The position numbers were made by a program, and so were the translations under genes. The notes beneath the pieces were generated by a model that saw only the letters and a program-made list of their open reading frames with translations, had not been told where the DNA came from and did no database searches. 64,000 nt of DNA, from positions 881,001 to 945,000 of the forward strand of contig NW_013171838.1 in the NCBI RefSeq assembly GCF_000151665.1, in the 5' to 3' direction. This document shows positions 52,568 to 64,000 of this stretch, one piece after another. Source of the stretch: Blastocystis hominis (taxonomy: Eukaryota > Sar > Bigyra > Opalinata > Blastocystidae). Position 1 is the first letter of the stretch. Each line of letters begins with the position of its first letter.

Positions 52568-53627
52568 TCAGCTATGTCTCACTCGCTCCGCGCACCGCAC
52601 CATCGTCTCCGCCTGCTGGCGCAGCCACTGCTCCCATCGCGCCGACTGCGACCCTGCGTACTGCATCAGCGCGTCGTTCGGAAGCTTCACGAAGTCTCTA
52701 CAGGGGAGAAGCTGCGATGAAAGCGACGGGAGCGAAGGGTCCAGCGCTTGGCACAGCGCCGCGATGGCCAGCGACGACACGCCGATCGAGCTCAGATTGC
52801 GCGGGGGATGCGCGGAGTCGTGCGGATCGAGCAGACGGTGCAGCGAGAGCCCGATGAGCGAGCTGAAAAAACGATCGTTGCCATACACCCAGCCAGGCTT
52901 CAGAATGCTCAGCTGGATCGGAGCGTCCGTCTGGAGAGACATCTGCGAGAGAAGTCGGGAAGCAAAAACAAACACGACTGTACTCGAACAAAGCTTCTTC
53001 GGCCAGTTTCTTCGTCTGTCGCTCCACCTAGACGTTAGGAGCGAAGGGCGCCACGCACCGAGGTTACAACTGGGGGTAGAAAATTCGTTGATATATATAC
53101 AAAACGATTAGCATGCATTTTCTATGATGAATCGAGCACAGGGTCTAAACTCGCGCCATTTCTATACTTTGGAGTGCTCCTTCATAGTTGCACTCCCACA
53201 ACAATTTAGAACTGTGATAAGAAGGCTTGGTTGTGTAGATCATCGCCTTCACGTCACCCTACGACAACTTTCATACTGTACAACCGGCCTCCACAACATG
53301 GGGGTCCCACGTTGATGGTTTGACGGCATTGCCTTCTCGCCAGTGAACCTTTCCGTGAGACAATGGTGGTTTCGTAATACGTTTGTGATCCAGGAGTTTT
53401 CGTGCTCATTGATTTCTCCGTATACCGGAGGACAGCATTTGGGAGAAATACTGACGGGAATAAACCCACACTTCGCAGCAACACGGCATATATAGCTCCC
53501 CACGAAGCCATCTCCTGAAGCGTGATGGATCAACTGGAGAATTACCTCCAACGACGACAAAATCGGGAGGATGACGGAAATAATTCAGTTTCGCAAGCCT
53601 GTGAAGCGTGCTGACCGGTCCAACCAT
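52568..53627 (-). CDS. Atypical short-chain dehydrogenase (COQ11/NDUFA9-like)
   Basis: Start MVGPVSTLHRLAKLNYFRHP. Joined across short introns: PPDFVVVGGDGFVGSYICRV, a Rossmann GGxGFxG; CWITN-VHWREGNAVKPSTWD; a segment with LLWECNYEGALQ; MHANRFVYISTNFLPPVVTS; VERQTKKLAEEALFEYS; and MSLQTDAPIQLSILKPGWVY-GNDRFFSS. This is the order of the atypical NAD(P)-binding SDR group that includes yeast Coq11 and NDUFA9: glycine motif, VSGDxxxPSTW, N-x-G-A, RFVYIS, then LRPGFIYG. Roles are in coenzyme Q synthesis or respiratory complex I. Which subgroup it belongs to is undecided. The N-terminus may include a weak organellar signal. TGA at 52568. Confidence 0.7.
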
Positions 53628-53661
53628 CGAACAAAATCGGTTTGAAAATGGCAGTCTTGGA

Positions 53662-53669
53662 AACAAACA
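53662..53669 (-). terminator. TGTTTGTT 3'-end motif after the membrane protein gene
   Basis: Exact octamer on the reverse strand 26 bases past the stop at 53695. It lies about 35 bases upstream of the start of the next gene on the same strand, showing how tightly the two are packed. Confidence 0.6.
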
Positions 53670-53694
53670 TAGAAAAATGACACAATGACAAAAC

Positions 53695-54364
53695 TCAATA
53701 TTTCAATGGTATACAGTCGCTGCTTCCAATTCGCGTCATGTTCAAATAGGTCGCAGGAAGAAAATTACCTAACAAGCCGACCTCTTCGTTTGTAACCATA
53801 ATGGTATCTTCCGTCTTCCAAACAACGTCCAGAGTAATCGAGTAGGACACCAACTCGCGGATGAAAGTGAATATGTCCACAGGCGCTCCCTGCATCTCGA
53901 ACATGCACATTTGATCTTCTGGATTCAATCCCGTGACTTCAAACGTGACATTCTTCTCGAGAGGCAACTTGCAATCCAAATCTTGGTTGTACTCCAAGTC
54001 AGCAATGAGCGGAGTCATGTCCACCTTGTTGAACACCGCGTCAATATAGGTTCCATTCTCGTATTTCACGGAGTCACGGAGTAGCGGCTTATAGGAACTA
54101 TACATCAAAAGCACTCCGAATTTCACACAAAACATCAATATCCCAAATAGGCATCTCGCAATTGTTATACGCGAAGACGTGTAAACGTAAACGATATTTA
54201 TAGTTTTCTTCAAAGAGGATAGACGCTCTGAAAGCTAGTCATGAATTAGACTCCGTACGAGTACTTGTGAAATAAGCTGGTAAATATCCAGAGGGAAGTG
54301 GCAAACAGGAGCCTTTACCCATTTCATCATCACAAGTAAAGTAAAAACACTTGTCTTTGTCCAT
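53695..54364 (-). CDS. Unknown type II membrane protein
   Basis: Joined across introns at about 54277-54319 and 54235-54264, the product starts MDKDKCFYFTCDDEM, then LISQ, then LSERLSSLKKTINIVYVYTS. A single membrane segment follows (CLFGILMFCVKFGVLLMYSS), then an extracytoplasmic domain of about 140 residues with potential N-glycosylation sites (NGT, NVT, NMT) and four cysteines, ending SSDCIPLKY. No family was recognised. A short cytoplasmic N-terminus, one helix and a soluble C-terminal domain suggest a type II membrane protein in the secretory pathway. Confidence 0.6.
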
Positions 54365-54707
54365 TTCATACTCTCCACACACTGTACTTTAAATATCTGG
54401 CAACATTATTACGTGCATCTTGGTAGCATATTCCTATGACCAACAAAATTAGGACAAACAGAAATCTCATTGAACACAGTCTTTTTGAGAACAGACAGAA
54501 TTGATAAACACCCATTTTCTGGAATTCCGGAAATCCGTGGAAATACTACACAAATGAAGAATGAAACGGTCATCATGAGAAGAATGTATTTGGCATGTAG
54601 AAATACTGGATTGTGGGAGACGCATTCGCTTTTCCCAAGTGACACTTTTCACCCTAGCACTTTTACTTGGCTAAGAAACACTATTTTAGCATTCATATTT
54701 TTGATCA
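54365..54707. other. Divergent intergenic region
   Basis: About 340 bases between the reverse-strand membrane protein and the scramblase. AT-rich, no convincing gene. It should contain both promoters. Confidence 0.5.
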
Positions 54708-56035
54708 ATGAATCCGATTTATACTTCTGGTAACCCTAGCGCATATCCCGGCACCCAGCCAGTGGTGGAGAATCAATACAATTACGCCATACCGACGCAA
54801 GCGGTGCCCGTTCCCAACTCGGTTCCGATGGCCGGCATTCCGGCCCAGACAGCTCAGCCGATCCAGGGAGTACCTGTGCAGCAGAATTTAGCGCAGCCGG
54901 TGGATGGAATTCCGGTGCAACAGATTCTGGGGCAACCAATGCAGTATCCTGCGGGCCAAGTTCCTGTAGCGGGAATTCCTACAGCGAACGTGGTTCCTCC
55001 TATGCAGCCCGCAAGTCCTTCGATTGATTTGCTTATGACCTGTTTTTTCGCATCGCTCGTGTGACGCGTAGTCCCTGCTGTAGTGATTTCGGAGGATTTG
55101 ATCTCGGTCGCGGCACTCACGAGTAACTTCAACGAGAAGAAGTTCAACGTTTATCTGACAAACGAGAACGGAGAGGTTACTCCGAACCAGTCTCCCTTCC
55201 TCTACGTTGTCTCTGTTTGTGCAATCGATCGTAGGCCACGGAATCCACCGATTGCTGCTCCTGCACGCAGACCCACAACTTCACCACCGACATCAAGTTC
55301 CTGGACGGATCCGAGCTTTACCACCTCGAAACCTCTACGAAGTGTGGCCGTAGCTTCCTTTCCCCTCTCTTTACACAGTGTTCGCCATGGAGAAGCACAT
55401 GACCATCGATTCCCCATCGTCCGGTTCTCTGGGTTCCGTCCGCAGCGATGAAGCCTGTATGAGCTACAACTTCCATGCCTACGACGAGCACGACGTGGAG
55501 TGCGCGACGGTGAGCGGTTCGAAGTGCCAATGCGGCCTGTTCTCGTTCAATGCGTGCCAAGGATGCAATCGGTAGGCGTTCGCTCGGAAATGGCGACGTA
55601 GCGTGGAGTTCGAGGTGCAGGACTGCGTTACGGGGACGACGGGATCGATTGCGAAGCTGTACGCGCAGCTCGGCGTAGGAAAAGAAAAGAGAAAGTCGAA
55701 TGTAGTTCATGAATACGGATTGCTTGGTCGTGGTGTTCCCTCCCAATTCGATGCTCGCCGAGCGAATCCGAATCCTCTGCGCGGCGTTCCTGGTGAATTC
55801 GATCTGCAATTCGAACATGGATAACACTCATCACGGAGGTGTGTATGCCACTTCGGACGGCTTGGCGACGGGCGTGGGCGTGGGACTGCTCGCAGGACAC
55901 ATGGCTGGCGGAGGCTACAGTGGAGGAAGCTATTATTATGGAGGAGACGGCGAAGGCCAAATCGAAGGACCAGATGTGGATTTTGGTGGGTTTGATGGAG
56001 GTGGCTGTGATGTGGACTTCGGAGGATTCGATTAA
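54708..56035 (+). CDS. Phospholipid scramblase family protein
   Basis: Starts MNPIYTSGNPSAYPGTQPVV. The N-terminal 100 residues are Pro/Gln-rich with repeats of the type GIPVQQ / GVPVQQ, as in scramblases. The conserved domain follows across short introns: VISEDLISVAALTSNFNEKK, VYLTNENGEVTPN, ATESTDCCSCTQTHNFTTDI, KFLDGSELYHLETS, MEKHMTIDSPSSGSLGSVRS, FEVQDCVTGTTGSIAKLYAQ, and after a 31-nt intron at 55675-55705 CLVVVFPPNSMLAERIRILC, AAFLVNSIC. The Cys-rich ESTDCC segment and the FPP...ERxxxLxAAFL C-terminal helix are typical. The tail is Gly/Asp-rich (GGGYSGGSYYYGG; DVDFGGFD). Scramblases move phospholipids across bilayers or bind membranes; activity is inferred. TAA at 56033. Confidence 0.75.
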
Positions 56036-56066
56036 TCAATTGCATGCATGCATGTGTGTGTGTATG

Positions 56067-56096
56067 TGTTTGTGCTCAAACAAACAAACAAACAAA
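56067..56096. terminator. Clustered 3'-end motifs between convergent genes
   Basis: Forward TGTTTGTG (56067-56074) follows the scramblase stop by 32 bases. Directly next to it, the reverse strand has a run of TTTG repeats that includes several overlapping TGTTTGTT copies (within 56079-56096), 16 bases past the stop of the giant reverse-strand gene. Confidence 0.55.
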
Positions 56097-56111
56097 GGAA
56101 TTGATGGACGA

Positions 56112-59100
56112 CTAGGATTGATTCTTGAGAAGCTCCAATCGACTCTACGCGTCACAAACCCCCAACCAAACCAACGCGCGCTTCGTCGATCTCCTCTTCC
56201 AACTGCTCAATGCGTTCTTCTTGCTGCTCGATGTGTCGCTGCTGAATGATCCCCTTCTTCTCGTCGCCATCCATATAATACACAAAGTTCTTCACCATCA
56301 TCGGGTTGTACGATCGCTTATTCCAGCTGTAATTCACGCGATTCTACGTCTCACGCCTCTCGCATCCCCCACATTCAGCTCCAGCAGCGTCTTCGCCTTT
56401 TCCAGCTTCTTTCTAAAGCGAAGCAATCGCCAGAACACGTAGAACAGCGGAACGAACACGACGATGTACGACACCGTCAAAATGGAAATCGCGGTGATCT
56501 TCATCTTCGATTCTTCCGTGATCACGATCACGCCCGATTCCGGAATTCGGTAATAAATCGCGAAGATCCCCGTGCTCTTCAGCAGGGTTCGATACACGGC
56601 GCGATCCACTTCGGTCAAATCGCCGTCGCAAACCCAGCCATTCTCCGTGTATTTCCCCAGACACCACTCCTCCAAATCGAACTTCTCCGAGCGAATGTTG
56701 CGGATTTCGAGCGTGATCGGAACGCTGAACACGTGATCCACCGTCTCCATCACCGAAATCGCGGTTCTGGGGTAGGTGTGATGCGTTGTGATCTCGAACA
56801 CGCCCGAAATGAAAAGCTCCGTCGCCGAGTAGCCGCTGTCCCCCGCGGTTTCGCTCAAAAACGAAGTGGAAACGGGGAAAAGATCGAGCACGTTCTCCAA
56901 CGAGGCTAGAATGAAACGTGGAAACGAGGAATACGTGGGAGAAGGCCGGAGGGAACGAGGATCGCGAGATTGACCTGCTTGTTGTTGAGCACAATCGGCA
57001 ATTCATGATCGAAAAACGGCGAAATCGTCAGCGAGATCGGCGACGACAGCGTGCACGGGATCACGTTCAGGCACTCTACACTTCACTCCCGCGGTTTTCG
57101 CCCACCTCCAGCGCGGCACGTGGTCGGGCAGCGCTCGCTGAACTCGGTTTCCCCGGTGAAATCGGAGGTGATCAGCGGGACGCAGACCCCATTCGGACAC
57201 ATTCCTTCGCTCACGCCGCACCCGTTCACTCCGTAGCACACTTCCAGGCATTCCCCGGTCCGGCAGCGCGTCGTCCCCGCGGGGCAGTCGCTGTACGTGG
57301 CCGCCTGCGCGCCCGCTGCGTCCTGCGGAGCGCAGAGCTGCGCGGACTTCTGGCAGGTGCCGTCGGGGCAGCGAACGGGATAGTCGAGCGGACAGGAGGG
57401 CAGGGGAGGGCAGGTTCCCTCGACGAGACACTCGCCGTTCCAGCAGGTAGAGAGGGGAATGGAGAGCCCGAGCTCGGCGGCGAGGGCGTCGCAGTCGGCG
57501 TGGGGGCAGGACTGGTAGGAGAGGACGCAGGAGCCGTCGAAGCATTGGTCTGAAGGGGAGGAGAGAGGAGCAATGAAACATTCGTAGGGAGCCATGCAGC
57601 CTTCCATGTTCCGACAGTCCAGAATCGTGGAGACGCACTGGCCGTCGTCGCATTTGACGGGGCGAGAGACGGGACACATGGACTCCTCTTCGACGCAGGG
57701 CTCTGTAGAGCAGGAATAATCCGAGCACGTGTAGGTCCCTTCGGGGCAGAACTGAATCGAAGGGCAATAGAACGGGTGCGCCGCGCAGGAATAGTCCGGA
57801 CAGAGGTACGGCCGGTGCGATGGACACGTCAGCGAGGTCAGGCAGAGAGAGCGGCCGGTGCGGACGTTCCGACCGGCGCACAATCCGTTGTCACAGCGAA
57901 TGTGGGCGCGGTACTCGCAGCCAAACGAGGTCATGCAGGAGTTCGCGTCGGCGGCGCACACGCCGTTGGGACAGAGATAGGGCTTGGAGGCGGGACAGAT
58001 CTCCGGGTCGCACTGCGCGAGCGACTACACGGTGAGAGAGCTCAGCGAGGAGCACCTCGACGCAATCGCCGGAGATGCAGCGGAAGGGCCGGGAGTCGGG
58101 ACAGCTGTCCAACGTGGGGCAGTCGCTGATCGACGCCGCGCACTCGTTGTTCCAGCAGCGAATGGGGAAGGCTGGGGAGCAGGGAAACGGAGAAACTACC
58201 TTCGGAGCATTGCATCTTGCGGAGGAGACAGAGACTGATGTGCGTCACGCAGTCGCCATTGGGACATCTACGTGTCAATGGGCCGCAATTGTCAAAAGGC
58301 ACAGAATGGGCTTGTCGGTGGGACACACGTTCTGGTCATCGCAGTCCGTTTCGTCTTCGAAGCACATGCCTACGTTTCGCCCTTTATCGCATCGCTTCTG
58401 CGTTTCGGAAGGGCACGTGTTGCGGAAGCCGCACTCTTCTTCGGACGTGACGCAGTTATTATCGGGGCATCGGAACGGGAACGCGCTGGGACAGGGACCG
58501 AGCAAGCCGCATTCCTCCAGCGTGCGTCGGCATTGCCCGTCGGAGCACTGCACGGGCTTGTCCGAAGGGCATTGCCCGTCCGACCGCGCCAGAGACACCA
58601 TGCAATCGCCGTAGCTGGGCGCGCAGCGGCCGCTGGGACACCGAATCCATCCGTCCTGGCACAATGGACTGTTCTGGCACTGCAGCGGATCGCTCACGCA
58701 CGTGTTGCCCGCGCAGCGGTAGGGATATTCCGGGGGGCAGTTCACGCCGTTCACGCAGTCCTCCGCTTTGCGACACACGCCATCGCCGCAGCGAACCTCG
58801 CCATCGAGACAGTCCTCTTCGAACTGAGGATAGCCGCAGCACGCGTTGTAGTCGGCCGTGTCGCAGCAGCGCGTCTCGTACTCGATCGTGGCCGAACCGA
58901 GCTTCGGAGGCAGCTTGCAGAGCATTACCGACTCGCAAGTCTCCGAGCAGATCGACGGATCGGTCACGCACTGGCCGTTATCGCACATGTAGGGCACGTG
59001 CAGCGGACAGCTATGCGGGGGACACAAGTCCTGACTGATGCGGCACGTGTTGTCCCAGCAACGCACGCGACCCACCGGACATTCGTTCGTGTTCACGTTC

Positions 59101-62100
59101 TCGCAGGCATCCACCGATTCGTAGCAATGGAAATCGTCGCAGAGAATCGGAGCCGTCTCGTTGCAGTGAATGCCCAGCGGACAATTCGCGCGCGACGTCG
59201 CGCAGCTTGTATCCGGACAGCGGAAGGGCGTCTCGCTGGGACAGCTCTCAAAGGTCACGCAGTCGGCTTCGTTCGCATGACAGGTGGAATCGGGACACAA
59301 GAACGGTCTGGATTTGGGACATGTGACGCGTGTCGCGCAGTTCTCCATGGAATTGGAGCACGTGCCATCCGGACATTGAACCTGGTAATAGAAGCAGCTC
59401 TCCACGTCTCGGCAATCGCCTGAAGAGCTCACGCAGGATCCGTCGGGACAGAGAATCGGATTGTCCGTGGGACACATGCGATAGGACGGAGCCAGACTGG
59501 CGGTTTCGATCAGCTGGGAGGGACAGGGGTAAAAGTCCGCTTCCTCGGCGCAGATGCTGCGAAGCACGTCGTAGTATTTCTCCGTGCATTCTCGGTAGAG
59601 CGGCAGCCAGAGAGGGCAGTCCAGCGCACAGCGATCTCCGCAGTACAGATAGCCTTTCTCCGCGCAGAGACACGGATTGGTGTCCTATCATTGACCTCTT
59701 GCTTCCGGTTTCTACGCTGGTTTCTTCCAGTTTGCGACTGACGCACGTCTCATAGGCGGGAGCAACACCGAAGTAATCGAGCACGGCTTCTTCGATGTCC
59801 ACTGCGGAGCGACAGCTGCCGTCCAGACAGCGAACGGAGAGCGAGGGACACACGGGCGGCGGCAGACAGACCGAGTTGTGGTCCACACAGGAGCCATCAT
59901 AGCACATCAAATAGCCGGCAGGGCAGGTTTCGATGATGGGGCAGAGGTCCGCCGCCTTCACGCAGGTCCCGTTGGAGCAGAGATACGGTTTGTTGGCGGG
60001 ACAGCGAATGCCCGGAGCGCACGTGGCGGCGTATTCGACGCACTCGCCCGAGGGACAGCGGTAGGGAGCGTGGGGCGGACAGGGCGGAAGCTCGGGGCAA
60101 TCCGCGAGGGTCGGCATGCAGAACTTGCCCGGACAGAGCACGGGGGCGAAGGAGGGACAGACGGGCAGCGTGGGGCAGAGAGAGAGATGGGAGACACATC
60201 CGCCGCTGGGACAGGCGAACTAGACGTGAAGGAGGGAGGGGAAGTCGACGGATCCCGCGGGACAGAGGAGAGAGAAGGGGCAGGAGAGCGGGGAATCGCG
60301 ACATGTGTTATCGGGACATTTGAATTGGCCGACGGGGCAGATGATCTAGAAAGGATGAGAGAGCGAGGAGGCGCGGGTACGTTATTGGGACAAACGATGT
60401 CTCTGCTCACGACATCTCCGCTTCGACAGAGCTTCATTCCGCGCTCCAAGGCAGCGGCGTGGGCCTCGTCGATGTAGCTGGGACAGTCGCGACTGCGCGG
60501 ATGGCACAGGCGATCCGAGCAGAGCCGATAGCCCTTCTTGCAGATCGTATTGGAGAAACAGAGCGTGTAATCGTCCACACAGTTCCCAAAGGGACACGTG
60601 TATTTCGGACAGACTCGCGTTACGGGACAGAGCGTGTAGTTCTTTCGACATGTGTTGTCGTCACATAACACATAGCCAGGACTGCAGGTCAGGAACGAGG
60701 GACAATAGTCCATGTTCGATGCGCGATGCAGATAGTCCGGACACACCATGTACTTGGTAGACAGCACGAACGGAGCGTCCGCGTTCTTCTCTAAATAGTC
60801 ATCGATGTCGACCACGCAGTGGTTTCGAATCTTGATATGTGCTGCATTGAAAACCTATAATCCAAAGCGTACTGGGCGGACATCGCACATCGCTAGTGCA
60901 CATCGAGAGCGATGCTTGGCATGTGTAGTCGGAACAATGATACGGAGCCGTGGGCGGACAGCGCGGAACATTGTTACAGTAGCTTTCCTCCATTACGCAA
61001 AGAGGCTCTTGGTAATAGGTAGCGTTGATTCCCATGAGATTGAAGCCTAGGAAGCATCGAAGAAAAGCGGAAGGACTACAATGATAGGGGAGCTGCGCGG
61101 GGCAGGGGCATTCCTTCAAGTCGGACACACAGGTTCCATCCGCACACTTGACAGGCGTGTCACCGAGACACGCGCCTGGACAGTTCTCCCAGCTGTCGAC
61201 ACACTAGGGATGAGTCCACGAGGCAGTCTCGAACCGATTCGATGGTCATGCAATACACGCCCGACTCGCAAGTGAGACTCAAATCGTTATCGGTTTCTTC
61301 TCTCAGACTGTTGATGTTCACCTCGATAATGCAATAATCCTGAATCTCGATCCACCAATCATCTCCGGTGAGAGAGATGTCGGAAAAGGCATCTTTGTAG
61401 GCCACATAGAGATAGAAGACGCCTTGCGTGTAGGGCGAAGAAGTGAACATCAGCTCGCCGTCGCGATACTCTGGATGCAGCTGGAAATAGGTTTGCTAGC
61501 GATCAATGAACCGCCCCCAAAACCGACTGGATTGCCGTCTTCGTACGAAATCACGTTCAGCACTACCGATTCAATGAGTCGCTCCGCGTTCACTTGGATC
61601 CCAAATTCGTCCACCAAGTGAACCACCAGCGTCAGCGACGTGCCTGCCAGCACCGAAATGACAGTATCTTTGTGATCGATTTCCTCGCCGGTCGCGTTGA
61701 AAACGCTGATGGAAGAGAGAGTGCGAGACGGAACGATCGAATCGATCGGAACCACGAACTGAAGCCTCGAACTGCTGAACGTGTAGTTGCCCTTCTTCGT
61801 GGGAACCATCGTGCATCTGCATGAAACCACATCCTCCAAACGCTACTGGTACGGTCCCACCACGTCGGAATCTTTAAAGAACACGACGGTGGAATTGAAT
61901 CCATCCGGGTCCGTCAGCGTCATCTACATCGAATCGACCTTTCCCGGAAGCAGTACATTGAGGTTGTTGTTCATCGTAATGCAGTCCAGTCCGAATTGGT
62001 ATTCCAGCGTTAACACGACGTACACCGTGCTTCCCACATACGTGTTCGAATACTCTACGGAATAGCCAGTGATGTCGTTGCGAGAGCAAGAAATCATGCT

Positions 62101-64000
62101 GTCGTATTCGAACGGAACGTCGTTCACTACGATCTGCAGATGATACTTCTGCTTGGTGATGCAGAACGACGAGCTCTCGCAGAGAATCGGCAGACGCACT
62201 TTGTGCACATTCGGCTCGATCATCGCGATCGATTTGTTATCCTACCGCTCACACGCACCGATTCGATGCATACCAGCACGAACGAGTAGGTCTGATCGGA
62301 AGTATACGTGAGCACGATGTTGATCGACTCGTCCACGATGTTATTGCACGCCTCGAACGCCAGCGTGAAATAGTATTCCGTCCGGATTCGCGGATTGTAC
62401 AGTCCGTCCGTTCCGTCCACCAGAATCGGCTGAATGCTTCTATCCTTTACCCCGCACTTCCACGCAAACGGATTGAACCACGACAAAGCGGAGACGAGGA
62501 AGCGAACGCTGTGGCAGGAGGACGAGCGCGCGAAGCAGTAATAGAGAATGGTTTCGCTCGTGGAGCAGTGGAGAGGCACGAACTTCAGTCGGATTTGGTT
62601 CTGCGAGACTTCCTCGGTGAACGAAATCTCGGTGCCTTCGTTCACGATCATCGCGTGAAGATCTTCCGTGTTGAGCATGTTGGATAACGCGTCATCGGAA
62701 CGAAGACGCAGCGTACTCTGCGTGTCTACACAGTCAGAGAGGTAGAAAAGAGAGGATACTCGCATAGATCATTCCTTCGGGATCGACCAGAATCTTTTCA
62801 TTGCTGCTGAGAATGGAAATGCCGATCGAGTTGAGGAAGGTTTGATTGAAGAAGATGCGGAGAGTGTAGTGGTTGGTCGTGTAGGAAGAGCTGTACAGCA
62901 GATAGCTGGAGTTGGCAATGTGAGCAACAGACGGAAAGACCGGGGTTGTCGTTCGCGTGTCTTTTTCAATCATCTACGAAATAAGAAAACACCAAATCCG
63001 ATTCAAACATAAATGATCAAGTTCTGTCGGATAAACTCGCTGTGTCGAGCGAAGCAAGGAAGTGAATACTCCACGCTCTGATAACTGAACTTCATCCACA
63101 GCTTCATCGGAATCGAAAACGCATCTACCCAATCACCTCCGCTCCGCTGCGTTACTATCAATATAATCAAACGAGATGTGCTCGAGCCGGACATCGTTAC
63201 AATACGTTTCGTTCTCAATGAAATGCACACGAGTCTTCAAGATCTCCACATTGTTCACCAGAATCGACAGATCCAAGTCTAATTTCCCGTTATACTCCTC
63301 TGCGGTCATGATGGGATACACAACGTATCGCAATTTGAGCACTTCGTCTTCTTGGAACGTGGAGAGCGTGCTACGTTCCAGACACGATCAACAATCTACT
63401 AGTAGGGAAACGAGGATTGGTCGTTCGAATTGACCAAGCTGATGAAGACCAGCGACGACGCAGAGAGGCCGTGGATCAAAATGAAATTAGTGTCGAAGAA
63501 TTTCCCGCCGGAAAGGCCTGCTCCTTCGCACACAATGCTCGAAACCGAATCGGTCGGACTCATGCTGTTGATCTGCTTTGTGAACTTGCCGATCTCCGAT
63601 CCATCCACCATTGCCGTAATCACATATCTACACTCGATTCTCTCTCGCACATCGCACGATCCAGAAGGCAGCATCAGGCGGCAGAGGTAGTTGTACGGAT
63701 AGACAGTGGTGTTATACTGCAAGATGCACAAAGCGGACGTGTTGCCAACGAACAAAACACTGATATCGACATTCTGACGCGGACATTTGTTGAATGAGCC
63801 ATCGGTAATGTAGAACAACGCGAGCAATTCCAGCCCGTCTTGGTTCACTTGCACATCGCGCACCATCAAGTCCTGATTGTCGCAGACGGTCGAAACGCGC
63901 TGCGTGACCACAGAGGTTTGGGAAGCGTCCAGAATGCTCACGGTTACAGTCGTGATTCGCGTGAATTCAAGCGCGTACATCGCGATCGATTGAGATCCGA
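56112..64000 (-). CDS. Giant cysteine-rich transmembrane protein, C-terminal part
   Basis: A reverse-strand gene that enters from beyond 64000 and ends with TAG at 56112; short introns throughout, e.g. 31 nt at about 59685. The upstream part (60850-64000) is a beta-rich extracellular region with N-glycosylation sites and scattered Cys. From about 61100 to 57080 it has several dozen tandem units of 30-45 residues of the form CP-x(2-4)-P-x(2)-C-x-(D/N)-G-x-C-x(5-7)-C, e.g. CPSETPFRCPDTSCATSRAN and CPSDKPVQCSDGQCRRTLEE. A membrane-proximal domain follows (56500-57000), then one helix, AISILTVSYIVVFVPLFYVF, and a cytoplasmic coiled coil (IIQQRHIEQQEERIEQLEEE). The units recall a reduced LDL-receptor class A or similar disulfide repeat. 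A type I surface receptor or adhesin is likely; the ligand is unknown. Confidence 0.75.
57080..61150 (-). repeat. Tandem Cys-rich repeat region of the giant surface protein
   Basis: Protein-level tandem repeats with six or so cysteines per pair of units and a conserved GxC core. DNA-level identity between units is low, so the duplication is old. The opposite strand carries long open frames across this region that are by-products of codon bias. Confidence 0.7.

Noticed and set aside
58272-59423. 383-residue forward ORF opposite the Cys-rich repeats
   Set aside because: Antisense of a well-supported repeat region; Ala/Arg-rich text without domains.
1-64000. tRNA, rRNA genes and CRISPR arrays
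   Set aside because: No stretch with tRNA box A/box B arrangement, rRNA core sequence or regularly spaced direct repeats with unique spacers was seen by eye; the only regular 30-base array is the intron-like one at 49500-49867.

Overview
This is a compact eukaryotic nuclear contig, most likely from Blastocystis (a stramenopile gut protist). Three things point there: nearly every gene is cut by very short GT-AG introns, mostly 28-35 nt; genes are often followed by the motif TGTTTGTT or a one-base variant; and at least three genes have no encoded stop where the protein family ends, but a T four bases upstream of that motif, so that polyadenylation would compl​ete a TAA. These are described hallmarks of Blastocystis. 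Gene density is very high, convergent genes overlap or share 3' signals, and there is one 150-base assembly gap (40533-40682).

Layout. 1-5093: intronless virus-derived block (packaging ATPase, candidate major capsid protein, fibre-like protein, retroviral-type integrase, small ORFs), best read as a Polinton/Maverick-like element cut by the window edge and partly decayed. 5627-5954: a decayed glutathione S-transferase copy. 6122-16605: HAT/TPR organellar protein, malate dehydrogenase, a Mediator MED27-like gene, an unknown Cys-containing protein, a LARP4-like La protein, ribosomal protein uL3. 17038-29951: two MORN/LRR paralogues flanking GST, APE2, an unknown gene, RNA polymerase III subunit RPC9 and VPS11. 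30179-41751: ESCRT-III-like protein, selenoprotein thioredoxin reductase with a SECIS, PRPP synthetase with an organellar presequence, organellar methionine aminopeptidase, a charged nuclear-type protein, a LARP1-like protein and a long coiled-coil protein. 42099-56035: RNA-binding protein, CGR1, a small coiled-coil protein, an organellar AAA ATPase, GAR1, a Sen1-like helicase, U2AF35, an atypical SDR and a phospholipid scramblase. 56112-64000: the C-terminal part of a very large cysteine-rich transmembrane protein that runs off the window.

Themes. Several products carry N-terminal presequences for the mitochondrion-related organelle (MDH, PRPP synthetase, MetAP, AAA ATPase, HAT protein). Many others serve RNA biology (LARPs, GAR1, CGR1, U2AF35, Sen1, RRM protein). 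The most unusual structures are a head-to-tail array of twelve intron-like GT...AG units in the Sen1-like gene, a TGA-encoded selenocysteine in thioredoxin reductase backed by a visible SECIS, and a palindromic terminator shared by two convergent genes that both appear to lack encoded stops. Exon boundaries were worked out by eye from reading frame and GT-AG signals; no alignment or database search was run.
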